Positions 31,565 through 43,197 of a DNA stretch of 64,000 nucleotides are shown here, one piece after another. The position numbers were made by a program, and so were the translations under genes. Positions within the stretch are counted from its first letter, which is position 1; the number at the start of each line of letters is the position of its first letter. Below the pieces are notes generated by a model. It made no database searches, was not told where the DNA came from, and saw nothing but the letters and a program-made list of their open reading frames with translations. The DNA is from Membranipora membranacea (taxonomy: Eukaryota; Bryozoa; Gymnolaemata; Cheilostomatida; Membraniporidae), in contig OU612069.1 of assembly GCA_914767715.1 (NCBI GenBank), positions 29,642,079-29,706,078 of the forward strand. Direction: 5' to 3'.

Positions 31565-33756
31565 ATGGTTGAAGAAGTGCATCGGGTATTCTCTCTGCTT
31601 CTTGACCGCAACTTGGTGATCTCACAGATTTTCTACCTTTGGACATTGGTGTCATAGAGTTGTGAAGAAGGGCATCTATATCAAGATATGCTGGATTAGC
31701 TGTACCATGGAGAACACAGTGAGGACAGGGCATCTCTATTACAAACTTAGAAGCTGACCACGCTTCTTTTGCAACATCTTGCAGTTTTTTGAGGACTTTT
31801 GTCAACGTCTCCCAGATGAGATTGATATGTTCAGCACTTCCATCTACTCCTAGCTCCACTCTCTGATCTTCAATCTGGTGAATGAGTTGAACATCAACCT
31901 CCTGACCTGAGAACCTAGCCTCAGCACCATTTCCATAGGGGAACATCTGATATGATTCTCTACTAAGAGCCTGTAAGAATGCGACAGTCATCTGGTTGAA
32001 TGCGTAGTCTGGGACTTTTAGCCCATGAAATTTCATTGTTATGTGAAGTTTCACAGTAGCACTGTGTTCAACAAACGCGTGCTTTTGCATGAAGTAAGGC
32101 AGCAGATATGATTCAGACATTCCATTAACGGTCACTGGTCCATAGATCAACTTGAATTTCTTGAGAAGTGCAATCGCAACATGGAATGGGATACTAGTGT
32201 GGTCGAAGGATAAGAGGTTGAGCATTTTCTGGTGTTCTATAACCCCGTTACAAGCGAAGCTATCCATACTACTGCATGTAGCTGTTGAATTGTTGATAAC
32301 AATCCTCTCCTGCATAGAATGGCTGTAGAGAATACTAATGAGCCTTGTGACGGCTGGAATATTGTGAAATATTATTTTGGATAAACCTTGCCCTTCATCA
32401 ATCAACTCATCACTGTCATCATCATCAATTCCTCTCTCACCACCCTCCCCACCATTGCTGTCATTTGCCCTGCCAGGTCTGCTTTCGCCCATGTCACCTC
32501 TGTCACCACTATCTTCTCCATCAGAACTTGTACGGCATTCATCACTAACCCCACCATCACCAAACTCATCATGGTCACCACCCTCCCGACCATTTCCACC
32601 ACGACCTTCATTGTCATCACTCATTCGCTCAATTTGCATAGGTCTATCTAAATAGTCTGTGGTATAAACACCCTCCTTACCGTCTTCATCATAACCCTTA
32701 CTGACCATGTTACCTCTGTCACTCTCCTCACCATCACTATCATATTTCAGAATCATACCGGAGCGCTGCATGTAACCTATAATAGCATTCAACACCCTTA
32801 GTCCGCGATTTGCAGGAAGTTTAGAAATCTGCAAGCATCCTTTATCTTTCTGTGCTGTGATAGTATTCATTTCCTTAATCCAGGAGGCTGGTAGCGTCTG
32901 CTTACTCTGACTTACACGCTGTATCAGCAAAGATTGCAGTTTACTAAGACCACTTACAGTCCTGTTTTGGCCGTATCCTATTTCAATAATATGGTCAACC
33001 TCAAAAATGTCCCGGGCGCCTTGCAACAATTTGATGTTTTTGGCGATGTCACTGTCTTCCAGTAATTCCTTACAAAGAACTTTGATTGTATCGATGAGGC
33101 CTCTTTTCAGCTTGTCAAGCTCCTCTAGCTTCTCGGTTGTATCAAATTTGTCAGTGTGAGTCAGAGCTAACAGGGGCTTCTCTACTTGTGGAGATACGAG
33201 CAGCAGGTGGGAGAGCCAGTCGAATACGACCCTTCTGGTAGCTTCCCGCTCCCCCGATTCTCGAACTCGCTTTCCATAGTCCTCTATATCTACCACAACA
33301 ATAGGAATGCAGTCTGTGCAGCATGTTACTTGATAGGCGTACTGATAGACATCGTCCCCGCCGAAATCAATGACCTTTGTTTGATGTTCCCTGTCATCGC
33401 CTCCTAGTTGGATGGTCTGAAACTCGAATACACGTGTCTTCTCAATGTCATTTACTATTTTTGGTTCAAAATCATTCTGCATCGCCTTGAGCAATGTTGA
33501 TTTCCCGGCTACTTTTCTTCCCAACAAAACGACTGTAGACAGAGCAATCATTGTCTCTCCTTGTTCCAAATCCTGGTAGTACTGTTTTATGTCTTCCATC
33601 CCTCCCTCACACACCGCATAAGGGGGCTCAGTTAGTTTCGTACAGCCTCCAGTCTGAAGATCCTGGATTGCTGAAGTAGCAATCCAAGAATGAATCTGAG
33701 TCAGTGAGGAGTTACGGGATACATCGAGCCTTGTCAGACTCTTTAGATTCTCAATG
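31565..33756 (-). CDS. LRR-ROCO-caspase gene, LRR cap plus Roc-COR exon
   Basis: A single 2,192-nt exon (acceptor GTTTTTAG, donor CCAT|GTAAGA, phase 2 to 1). It opens with a last LRR unit (SIENLKSLTRLDVSRNSSL). The Roc GTPase follows: P-loop GRKVAGKSTLL, DxxG switch as VIDFGGDD, and base-recognition THTDKF (the THxD form also seen in LRRK proteins). A COR segment starts at LPASWIKEMNTITAQ with MQRSGMILKY and continues after a roughly 115-residue Asp/Glu/Gly/Ser insert (32,390-32,741) with IPAVTRLISILYSHSMQERI. The C-terminal part has EMPCPHCVLHG, as in other ROCO proteins. Roc-COR modules are dimerising GTPase switches. The frame can also start at the Met of GGMEDIKQYY, but splice phase with the LRR exons favours the longer form. 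Confidence 0.9.
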
Positions 33757-34019
33757 CTAAAAACAACAAATTTACCATGACACTAATTGAACTACGTTAT
33801 AGGATATGTATTGTCTTGTTGCTGTAGGCACCTAGCCAAAAATCTCATTTAATTGACGTTATTTTTACTAAGCATAAAGTTTAATTGCAATATTTTACAG
33901 CTTATAAAGACATAGGGTCATAGATTAAAGCATACTAAAACACCTAACAAACCTTACCCTTTCACCTCAGCTTGACAAACCCGACACCCCAGGTCTGAAT
34001 TGAAAAGACACTGATATTC

Positions 34020-34450
34020 ACTATACGTGATAAAGTCAGATTTCTTGGCATCACCGTTGATGATGAACTAATTTTCAAGAATATTGTGCACTCAGTAATA
34101 AAAACAGCCTCCCGAAGGATGTACATTGGTAAAAGTTTTGGGACTCTCAGTTCCAAGCCTCTTCCTTATATGAAACTTTCTAATAATGAAACCATTAAAT
34201 AACATATTTTTAAGTTATTTGAACGTTTCATTGTATATCTACAACCAAATTTATTTGGATTAATCTATGCAAGTGATAGGAAGTGCATACGGTAACTTTT
34301 TAAAGGCGCTCCAAGCTAGTCACCGAGCACCCTGGTATTGATGCTCCGATATACACCCAAACTAAGACACTTGCTCTCAGATTCATTCGTGATGAGGACC
34401 GCTTTACAAATTACTTCTCAAATAAATCCTGATTAGGACGATACCGCATC
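34020..34450 (+). pseudogene. LINE RT C-terminal remnant
   Basis: KVRFLGITVDDELIFKNIV followed by SVIKTASRRMYIGKSFG is the thumb region typical of non-LTR RTs (KxLGVTxDxxLxFxxH). Stops follow soon after. A matching copy is at 52,310-52,740. Confidence 0.7.
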
Positions 34451-36226
34451 ATGAAATACAGAGGTGCTTGGGGCTGAGACTGCTTTTTACGAGATTGATT
34501 CACACCATAAACAATATACATTTTCAACTTTAACAACAGAGACCTGATTTTTCTTTGTCATTGTCCTTAACCAGTGCCAGTGTCTACACCCAGTTGCATG
34601 GCTTGTTTGTCAGTGATTGTAATAAGTCAATCCATCCATATCTTTGACATATTGTTAGGTCTAAGACTGTTACGTCATCATTTTCTTTGATATCATTGAT
34701 ATTGAGAACGTTTCATCATTCCCCAGGTAACCGTAAATTTTTAAAACCTGTTGAATTTTAGTTATCTAATAGTGCTTGATTGCCTGACCTTCACTGTTTT
34801 CCGTCATGCCAGTGGCATTCCACATCTAATAATGAAACTGAATACCTTCTATATAAACACTTCTGCATTTTTGTAGAATTATCAAAAAAATGAAAAAAAT
34901 GAAAAGGTGAACAGAAATAGGACAAAACAAAATAATAAGCAAGATGGGAAGTGATTTTTGAACAAAAACCACAGAAAAGACACGGAAAATAAGACAAGAC
35001 ATTGAGCATCAAAGATTGTCTTCATCTAATAGGTGCGTATTTCATGACACTACCACACATTACTGAGTTATAAATATCAGTGATGTATTGCATTGATATT
35101 GCACTGTAGTTTCCTTATTTTAGCTCTCCTTTTATTCTGTTCATCTATCTGCTTATTTGGTGTTCACCCTTGAATTTTATATTTTAACAATGAACATCCA
35201 TATATTGTAGCTCAATATACTGCTTAAAAACATTGAAGGTCATATAAATTTTCATTCTTATAATACTTTACTTACTGTTAAATCAATATATCTACAAATA
35301 TCGGTTGGTTCAGATAAATTCACAGTAAATTAAATGCAATTTTTCCCAAAGATTGGGGCTGAGCATTGCAATAGACATTTTTTCCCTTTGGCATTACATT
35401 AGTCTATAAGCATTGTTCTATGAACTTGAAGTGACTTGCACGGTATGAGCAGAACAAGATTTTGGTATTGGCGCAGCCCTAGAATCAAGAAAAATCAAGA
35501 AAAATGTTTCATAATTCTAAAAAATCCCCTTCAAGACCAAGATGCTAGGAAAATTTGGTCTAAAGTTTGTGTGCCTAGTGGAAGCAGGACTGGAAATATT
35601 TGAAAGAAAAGATTATGTATGTTAATCATTGCAATGACAGCGTATTTATTTCATTGTGTTGCATTACAGTTTAAAACAATCTGCTAAACTGTAAAGATCA
35701 TCGATTTTCAGAATTGTATGATGACACCATCTTCAAACCGAATAATTGGCAACGCATTTTGCCTCTTTTAAACTCAAATGGAATCTACCATGATATCATA
35801 AAGATTCTGCCTAAATTGCTCTACTTATCCATTTTCGCTGTTTTATGATAATGATTTAGAGTGTCTAATAGACTTCTCCCTTTGAATCATTGTACGCCAA
35901 CTCACTCTCATCTCAGTCAGCCTCTGCCACCGATTTGTGGGTTGGAACTATTTGCCGTTATAAGTTCTTGAAATTACATAATTTATGAGGTGCTGCAGTA
36001 GTTAGGGTTTTATATTAGACACATTGGTTATCCAAGTAGGTTCACGGAAATTTTCGTATGCCATTTCAACATTTATTGTAAATTGTACACTTTTAAGTGG
36101 TAAATTTCCTGATTATTGTAAATGTGCACAAATATCACCCATACCAAAAGCAGCCCGACCCAAAACTTTTGAAGGTTTTTGATCCTTTTCTGTACGTTTT
36201 CATTTAGGTTAACGTTTTGAGCAGGT
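34451..36226. other. Long intron, nothing recognised
   Basis: Intron between the last LRR exon and the Roc-COR exon. AT-rich, stop-rich on both strands, and repeated in copy B. No RNA gene or conserved frame seen. Confidence 0.4.
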
Positions 36227-36720
36227 TTGTCCGGAAGAGCATCCGACCTCAAATGCTCATGTGCCCCATCAGGATCCGGTCCGTGGACCCAAACTCATAC
36301 CGAGACAAATAAACCAAAGCAACACAACCAATTTGCTTATAGACCGAGAACTGGTACTACAGACGCTATTTTAAAAGTGATAGATGATGTAACAATTGAC
36401 CCAGACTCTTTTAGTAATGATGATGTACAAATTACTTGTGTGTGTTTTCCCAAGGCCTTCGGGGAGACTCCAGCCACCCATTGTTTTAGACAAATTACGC
36501 TGCGATGGTATCAATGAGAATGTTTTAGACATACTTGATGATTTTTAAAAGGGTGTTACAATGTGTGGACCTTAATGACAGCATATCTGATTAAATAGTT
36601 AGGTCATCTTTCATGGTTATTTTATGTCAATGATCTAGAATAACAATATTTTAATTTAATTAAGTATGCAGATGATACTAGCTTTTATCCCACTTTTGAG
36701 AAAAGTGGTGGCTCATTACC
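36227..36720 (+). pseudogene. Decayed LINE RT fragment
   Basis: QFAYRPRTGTTDAILKVIDD (RT finger region) is followed, after stops and frame changes, by a KYADDTS box near 36,663. Catalytic order is right but many codons are lost. Confidence 0.65.
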
Positions 36721-38604
36721 CAAAACTACTAATTATGCAAATAATAAAACTGTGCTAATTGTTCATGCTCATGCATGCTATGACTCAACAACAAGTTTCT
36801 GTAATAACACCAGAATTGCATTGTAGTCTTTAAAATACAAGTATTACTTGATCAGAACAGTCCTATGAGGCTGAGAATGCTTCACTGGTGTGAAGTCAAG
36901 AGAGTATAACCTCTATTGCAGTGTAATTCAGCAAGCAAGTAAGCAAGTATGAAATTTTTCAGAGCCTTATGAACACTCATCCTAACGTAAAAGGTGCTGA
37001 TCCATGAAAATATATGCAGCATACTTATTATTTACAATTTTTTATAGAATAACTTCAACCCTGTGACATTGCAAACATTTAAATCACATTTGTTTTTGTC
37101 AAGGGCCTTATGGGGGGGGGGGGGGGAAGAAAAACTGATTTTGAATGGTCAAAATGTACAAACGTTGCTCCACCCCTAGTTTTCAACTGGTTGCAAGGGG
37201 ACATAGCAGCAACGCAGTTGATATCACCTGAGCTAAACTTTTTATTACAGAATAGCTTTTGGATTAGTCTTTTGTGACGAATTGATAGCAGACAGTAGCA
37301 ATTTCATTGAAAGATAGAGATACATTGAAGGCAGGACAGTTTTTTTTTCTCCTAGGTAGGATAAATGATTCTTATTACGTCGTTCCAACCTACTTTTACA
37401 CCGGGATCACCACCACTTTGAAAATCTATCGTTAACTTGATTCTTATTCCAGATTTCTGGATAAAAACAATACTATGAAAGAAAACAAGCTAAAAAGAAC
37501 ATGAAAAAAGTATATTATTCTACAAGAAATACATTTCAAATTTACTCACAGAGAAGTCACCCCAAAATTTTGTTTGCTGGGAATCAAACTTCTTGCTTGT
37601 TGTGCGTTTAGAGGAAAACATAATTGGTAATTTCTTTTTAATACTCCGATTATTTCATCACACCTCTTGAGAGACTGTTAAACACAGTCAAAGTCAGATG
37701 CCAGCGCAAATACGGAACTGCTGTCTTAACACAAAACGGCCAGATGGAATGCAGAGAGGGCAGAGAAAATTAGGCAGCAGAAAGCAAGAGCTGCAGATTG
37801 TTTAATAATCAATGATGTTGAGAAAGAGAGAAGAGACAAACATACCCAGAGGTGAACCGCTAAAAAAAGGCCTTAGCAAGTGCTATACCTGAAATCTTGC
37901 TGTACCTCAAAACCCAGAAGCTGTTGTCATGATCGTACATCATCTCAGAACACATTCACTGGTTATGGACATGTGCTCTTGACACAATTTTCCCAACATA
38001 GCTGTTCTCTATCACTATGTTTCCAGTTATTACGATATGATACTGATAGAGTGAGTATAATTGTGCTGTTGGCAGTGGTGGATGGGATCCTTTCACAGCT
38101 TGCATGTATTGATACACTGCTTTACCCTTATTGTGTGGTCCATCTACATTAAGAAACAAACCCCTGCCCACTGAAAGTAACTAATTCACACTGCCTAACC
38201 AAAATCACAACAGAAACCATCATATTCATAGAATCAGAGTTACACAATCTAGATCCATTCCACTACACTCCCCTGCACTACTGCCTGACCCATAAAGCGA
38301 TTGGTCTAGATGGGGGGGGGGGGGGAGAGAAGGGTGCAAAACCTTGCCACTTAATCACTCAAAGTAAGCTTAAGCTACTCATATTTATTGACACCAACGC
38401 CATCTCCCTTTGTTTTGACTGTATAAATAGAACAGTTTAACACACATTTTAAATAGAAGCGCTTATACCTTAACGAAAACCTCACAGAAATGTTGAATTT
38501 TGCAAATGTTATCCTCAAATTCCAAAAAAATGTCCAGATATTATAGTAGAACACCTTCCCACTGCAACACATTTAGTATCAGTATTACAACACAATAGCT
38601 GGAG
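36721..38604. other. Copy-A-specific intron segment
   Basis: This stretch is not repeated in copy B except at its margins. It holds two G homopolymers (37,110-37,126 and 38,312-38,325). Frames are short; no gene recognised. Confidence 0.4.
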
Positions 38605-40100
38605 AAAAATTTCGATCAGACATCCCTGCCAGAAAGTTTCTTCATCAACAAACATCATTGGTCCTGAGATATCAATAGGTCAGGTGAAAGCTGTGCTAAA
38701 AAGCATCAACAGCTCTAAATCTGTGATTAGCCATGATTGTCATGCATGGATTAGCCAAAAGTATAGAGAAGACCTCTGTGTTCCTGTAACTAGCATTGTA
38801 ATCTTCTACTCTACAAACCTGCAGCTACCCTTCGCTGAATAAAACAGCTGAGATAACACCTATCGCTAATACAACATCTCCAGCTCTATGTAAGGATTAT
38901 CACCCCCTCTCCCTACTTTGGCACATAGGCAAAGTAATTGAAACTTTCACGAACAAACAACTCCAAAATGAGCTATCAACAAAACTGGAACCGATCCAAT
39001 TTGCCTACCGCCAAGGAGTTGGCTAAACTGATGCCCTAGTCTGTGTACTTGACGATGTGACGAAAGCCTTAGACAATACCAACAACATCGGTACACAACT
39101 ATATCGTACAACTTCAGTAAAGCCTTGGACTTGATGGATCATAAGCTTCTTCTATCAAATCTCTCAGAGCTCAAATTTTCTTCACTTTCTATATCTCTGG
39201 TGGCGAACTACCTGAACAATCGCTCATATTGTGTACTTCTCGGGTAACAATGTCAAATCAGAGTACCACATATGTAACATTGGGGTGGTTCAGGTTACTT
39301 TGTGTGGACCAACGCTTTGGCTGGAATTTGTGAACATGCTGACTTTCTCTTCAGGCACTGCAATAAAATATGCAGATGACACCACCGCATACGATCCACC
39401 CTCAAAATCTGCTACATCTGCCACTCTTAATACCTAAACGGAGGTCAAATTTGAACCACCAGAAACAGTAAAACTATTGATTAATGTAAGCCTTGACTCT
39501 ATCCAGAACAAGCTGCGCCGAAATGCTGAGAAAACCAAATGCCTCACCATCGCTCTGAAAAAAATCATTACAAATGAACAATTCACTGTCTATAAACAGT
39601 CAAAACCAAGTGGAATCAGTCGCAAATGCAAGACTTCTTGGTGTGACACTAGATTCCCACTTGTCTTTCTCAGAACATATAACAGCCATCAGAAGGTCTG
39701 CCAACAAAAAGATCCGTGGCTTAATCGTCCTGAAACAGTCGGAAGCGGATCAAACATCACTCACCCATATCTAGAGCTAGAGAAAACACAAAAACTAGCG
39801 CTCCGAATCATTTATGGTGATGAGGAGCACTACTGTGATGGCCTAGCAGCTGCCAAAATCAGCACACTACCAGAAATGCTGAATAAACTGTGTCATAAGT
39901 ACACCAGTAAAGTAAAATCCAACACAGAGCAGTTACTGGGGAACAGGTTGAGTGAAAAAACAGTTTTACGGCCAAAACTATCAGCGGCCAAGCTATCCGA
40001 TTTTAATATAACAAAGTCAAGAGCAACTAAACAAGACCAGGCAATACTGTGTAACACAAGTTACATATAGTCAGTCCGTATTGATTATTATATATTCATT
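38605..40100 (+). pseudogene. LINE RT remnant (second family)
   Basis: Pieces in changing frames: QFAYRQGVG with a stop at the Gly-Thr position, ALVCVLDDVTKALDN, IKYADDTTAYDPPSK, then an intact 197-codon frame (39,477-40,070). The alternative frame 39,574-39,774 is the true RT continuation (ARLLGVTLDSHLSFSEHI). Several stops and shifts make it non-functional. The copy at 54,770-56,260 shares nearly all of its lesions, so they predate the duplication. Confidence 0.8.
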
Positions 40101-41164
40101 TATCTATTTTATTTTTGCTTTAACCTTATTCAAGGGGGATTTCTTTTTAGCAAATTTATGCACCCAGTAAATGTTTTTTTTCATGTAAATATATCTGGAA
40201 AGAGGGTTTTAAAATTAATCGAACAAACAAGCGTCAAAATGTACAATAAAGTTTACTCTGCGATTCAGCTAGGCGATTGCTATCAATTTCAAAGAATTAT
40301 TTTCTTTTTGTCGCATTGCATTTATTCTGTCGGTCTTTGTTTATTGAGCTCTGCAAGATGTATTTCCATTTTTGAGTTTTTTGCTTCACATTCAAAATAC
40401 AGACAACTCCTGATTAGGCGGTTTAGGTTACCATGACATTGTCTAACCACATTCCTTCTTGTGCATTCCTCAATTTGAGCTGCTGAGCGTCTGGCTACAA
40501 CCAACTTGATCCGTCAATACAGAGATGCAAAACCCGTATAGAAGTGACGATACAATCCTGAATTCTGAGATGGAAAGCATGACTGAAAAGAAGTCAGACC
40601 TAGATTTCATCAGTGACCGGTATGTGTTCTACTTTTGTTGGTTGGTTTTGTATTAAATACTACTAATAGACCAATTAACAATGTATAGCAATATATGGTT
40701 TCATCCTTCATATGATTACTTATAGTTCGCAGTAATCCTACGTAAGTATTATATCTCCCCCTACTAATTCTACGTAAGTATTATATCTCCCCCTACTAAT
40801 CCTACGTAAGTAATTTTCATCTGCCACTACTAATGTAGGAAAGTGTGAGAGTATGAAGTGGGATAATGTCGGTAATTTTCAAGTTTTGCTGATTTAAAAT
40901 TCTGGTCTTAGCACCAGCTCTGAGATACATTCAGCTCCTCCAGACCACTCAAAAACCTTGAACTTATCAATACAGGCGACTCATAATCAGTGAACCCATC
41001 GAAAGTGGTTGTTGAGACCTCTTTAAGATAATCACTACTTCTCAGTTTCCTCAAGGGTGGTTAACTTATAAATAATCAAGTTAATCACCCTCCACATAAA
41101 TCAGTATAATATTGTATTATATTGGGAGTTGAGGTATCAGTAGCAGGAAGTGATGCTTATTTAC
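40101..41164. other. Intron flank of LRR exons
   Basis: It contains three copies of a 37-bp unit with TACGTAAGTATTATATC at 40,738-40,815, of which copy B keeps only one. The rest matches flank sequence found beside other LRR exons (TCACCCTCCACATAAATCAG). Confidence 0.5.
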
Positions 41165-41305
41165 CTGTCAGGTAGTTCTGTGATACTGCAGTCAGACACA
41201 TCAAGCTTCTTTAGGCTCTGAAGTTCTCCGATCCAATAAGGTAATTTACTCAGACTGGGATTCACTCGCACAGTCAGTTCCTCCAGACCAGTCAGATATC
41301 TCATA
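41165..41305 (-). CDS. LRR cassette exon a (closest to Roc-COR)
   Basis: A 141-nt exon coding two 23-24-residue leucine-rich repeats, bounded by TTGTTACAG on its 5' side and AG|GTAAAT on its 3' side, phase 2 to 2. The split codon joins as Ser between any two cassettes and to the Roc-COR exon. Framework: RYLTGLEEL, SLSxLPxWIGEL, SLKKLDV, ITELPD. Exposed positions of the two strands read TVRVN-PS and VSDC-S. One framework change: LPYWIGELQ where most copies have LPDWIGELK. Confidence 0.88.
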
Positions 41306-41397
41306 CTGTAACAAGGGAAGTTATGAGAAAGTTATGGGTTAAAAGTAGTATCTAGTCTAAAGCAACCTCAATATTTGGTGGAATTGAAGACGACCAT

Positions 41398-42897
41398 TTA
41401 TTTTATTTTTACATTCGATGCTATCAACCTATTCCGATAGCGGAGTTCACGGACAAGCTGAATTCCTATTATGTCCAAGACCAAGAAGCAGGGGTTTTCC
41501 TGGAAATTCCAGATAACGGAATTTCCCTGCAAGTAAATGAACAGGAGGTTTTCAATCTCCTTGGACAAATAAATACTCAAAAAGCAACCACCACTGCCGA
41601 CTTCCCAAGCTGGATCTCAAAGAATAACAACTACATTCTATGTGAGCCTATAACGCACATTATCAACGCAATACTCTCCTGTGGTATTTATCCAGCAATG
41701 TGGAAGAAAGCAGAAGTGATCCCTTTGAACAAAGTGAAGCATCCCACACAGTTTAAGGATATGCGCCCTATCAGTCTTCTCTACCATCTTGGGAAAATAA
41801 CTGAAAAGGTCATGTCCTCACACCTTAGATCTGACATGCCACCGATGCCTGAACAGTTTGCCTATACACCATCCCTGGGCACCACAGACGCATTGGTGAA
41901 GCTCACAACCGACACAATAAACGCCTTAGACAGTAAGGATACAGTTGCCACTCAAGCCCTTATGCTAGATTTCTTCAAGGCATTCGATCGAATGCAGCCG
42001 GAGATCGCAGTAGAAAAGATGCTCAAGCTCAACATCAATCCCTGCACAATCAGACTCGTGCAAAGCTTTCTCTCTGACAGGTTCCAGTGCGTAAAGTATC
42101 AGTGTCATACGTCGCAGTATCTTCCTAGCCACATCGGCGGCGTCCCACAGGGCACAATCCTCGGACCGATCCTGTGGAATTTATTCATTCATGATCTAAC
42201 GCCTGATGCAGAACACATCAAGTATGCGGATGACACCACAATTTACCATCACCTATCTAGAGCTAGTACTGTCATAACTGAATCTACTGCTCACAAAGCA
42301 ACAATATCCCTGTCGCATAATCCACTACAGGAAGCAGCCAACTATTCTGCTAACTGGTGCGACAAAAAACATATGCATCTAAATGCCTCCAAGTCGAATG
42401 TTATCACATTCACTCTTCGGAAGACCATAAGCTCTGATCAAATAATCATCAATGATTCTGTAGTCGCAGAACACCAGACCACTAAGCTTCTCGGTGTTAC
42501 ATTTGATAAACATTTGCATTTTAGTAAGCACGTGGAGACAATCATTGACAAATGCAGACCAGCTTTCCATGCCATCACTAAACTGCGGAAAGCTGGAGTG
42601 AATAATTACAGTTTGTGTACATTCTACAAGTCACGCATTGTACCTCTATTGACATATGCCGCACCTGCATGGTACCCAAATATATCTCTGAACGATCAGG
42701 AGAAACTTGAAAAGTATCAGCGGCTCTGTCTACGTATCATGTTGCCTAATATCGATGGCAGCGAAAACAGACAAATAGTTGCTGGCCTTGATGGTATCAA
42801 TGTTGTGCGTATTGGCCGTGGCTACGTTAATAGAGTCAAGACTGAGCCATACCACCTGCTCCACAAATACACAAACACTCACCGAGTTTCTGCACAT
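41398..42897 (+). mobile_element. LINE RT copy A1, 3' end cut off by duplication
   Basis: The frame runs from about the EFTDKLNSYY region through QFAYTPSLGTTDALVKL, LMLDFFKAFDRMQ (usually DFSKAFD), GGVPQGTILGPILW, IKYADDTTIYHHL and KLLGVTFDKHLHFSKHV to HRVSAH. It then breaks at the duplication junction. Finger, palm and thumb of a non-LTR RT are present; endonuclease and ORF1 are missing (5' truncation at the TTTATTTTATTTTT start). It lies antisense to the LRR gene. Confidence 0.88.
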
Positions 42898-42964
42898 AAA
42901 TCAGTATAATATTGTATTATATTGGGAGTTGAGGTATCAGTAGCAGGAAGTGATGCTTATTTAC

Positions 42965-43105
42965 CTGTCAGGTAGTTCTGTGATACTGCAGTCAGACACA
43001 TCAAGCTTCTTTAGGCTCTGAAGTTCTCCAATCCAATAAGGTAATTTACTCAGACTGGGATTCACTCGCACAGTCAGTTCCTCCAGACCAGTCAGATATC
43101 TCATA
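42965..43105 (-). CDS. LRR cassette exon b
   Basis: Duplicate of cassette a at +1,800 bp. One silent base differs (ATC/ATT of the Ile in WIGEL) and the protein is identical. As a recent copy it has not yet diverged at the exposed positions, unlike older cassettes. Confidence 0.85.
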
Positions 43106-43197
43106 CTGTAACAAGGGAAGTTATGAGAAAGTTATGGGTTAAAAGTAGTATCTAGTCTAAAGCAACCTCAATATTTGGTGGAATTGAAGACGACCAT

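Noticed and set aside
32377-32655. Forward frames of Ser/Pro or Thr/Ile repeats opposite the COR insert
   Set aside because: Shadows of the acidic low-complexity stretch on the other strand.
37880-38171. Overlapping forward and reverse frames of 70-90 codons
   Set aside because: No conserved pattern on either strand, and the region is intronic to the LRR-ROCO-caspase gene.
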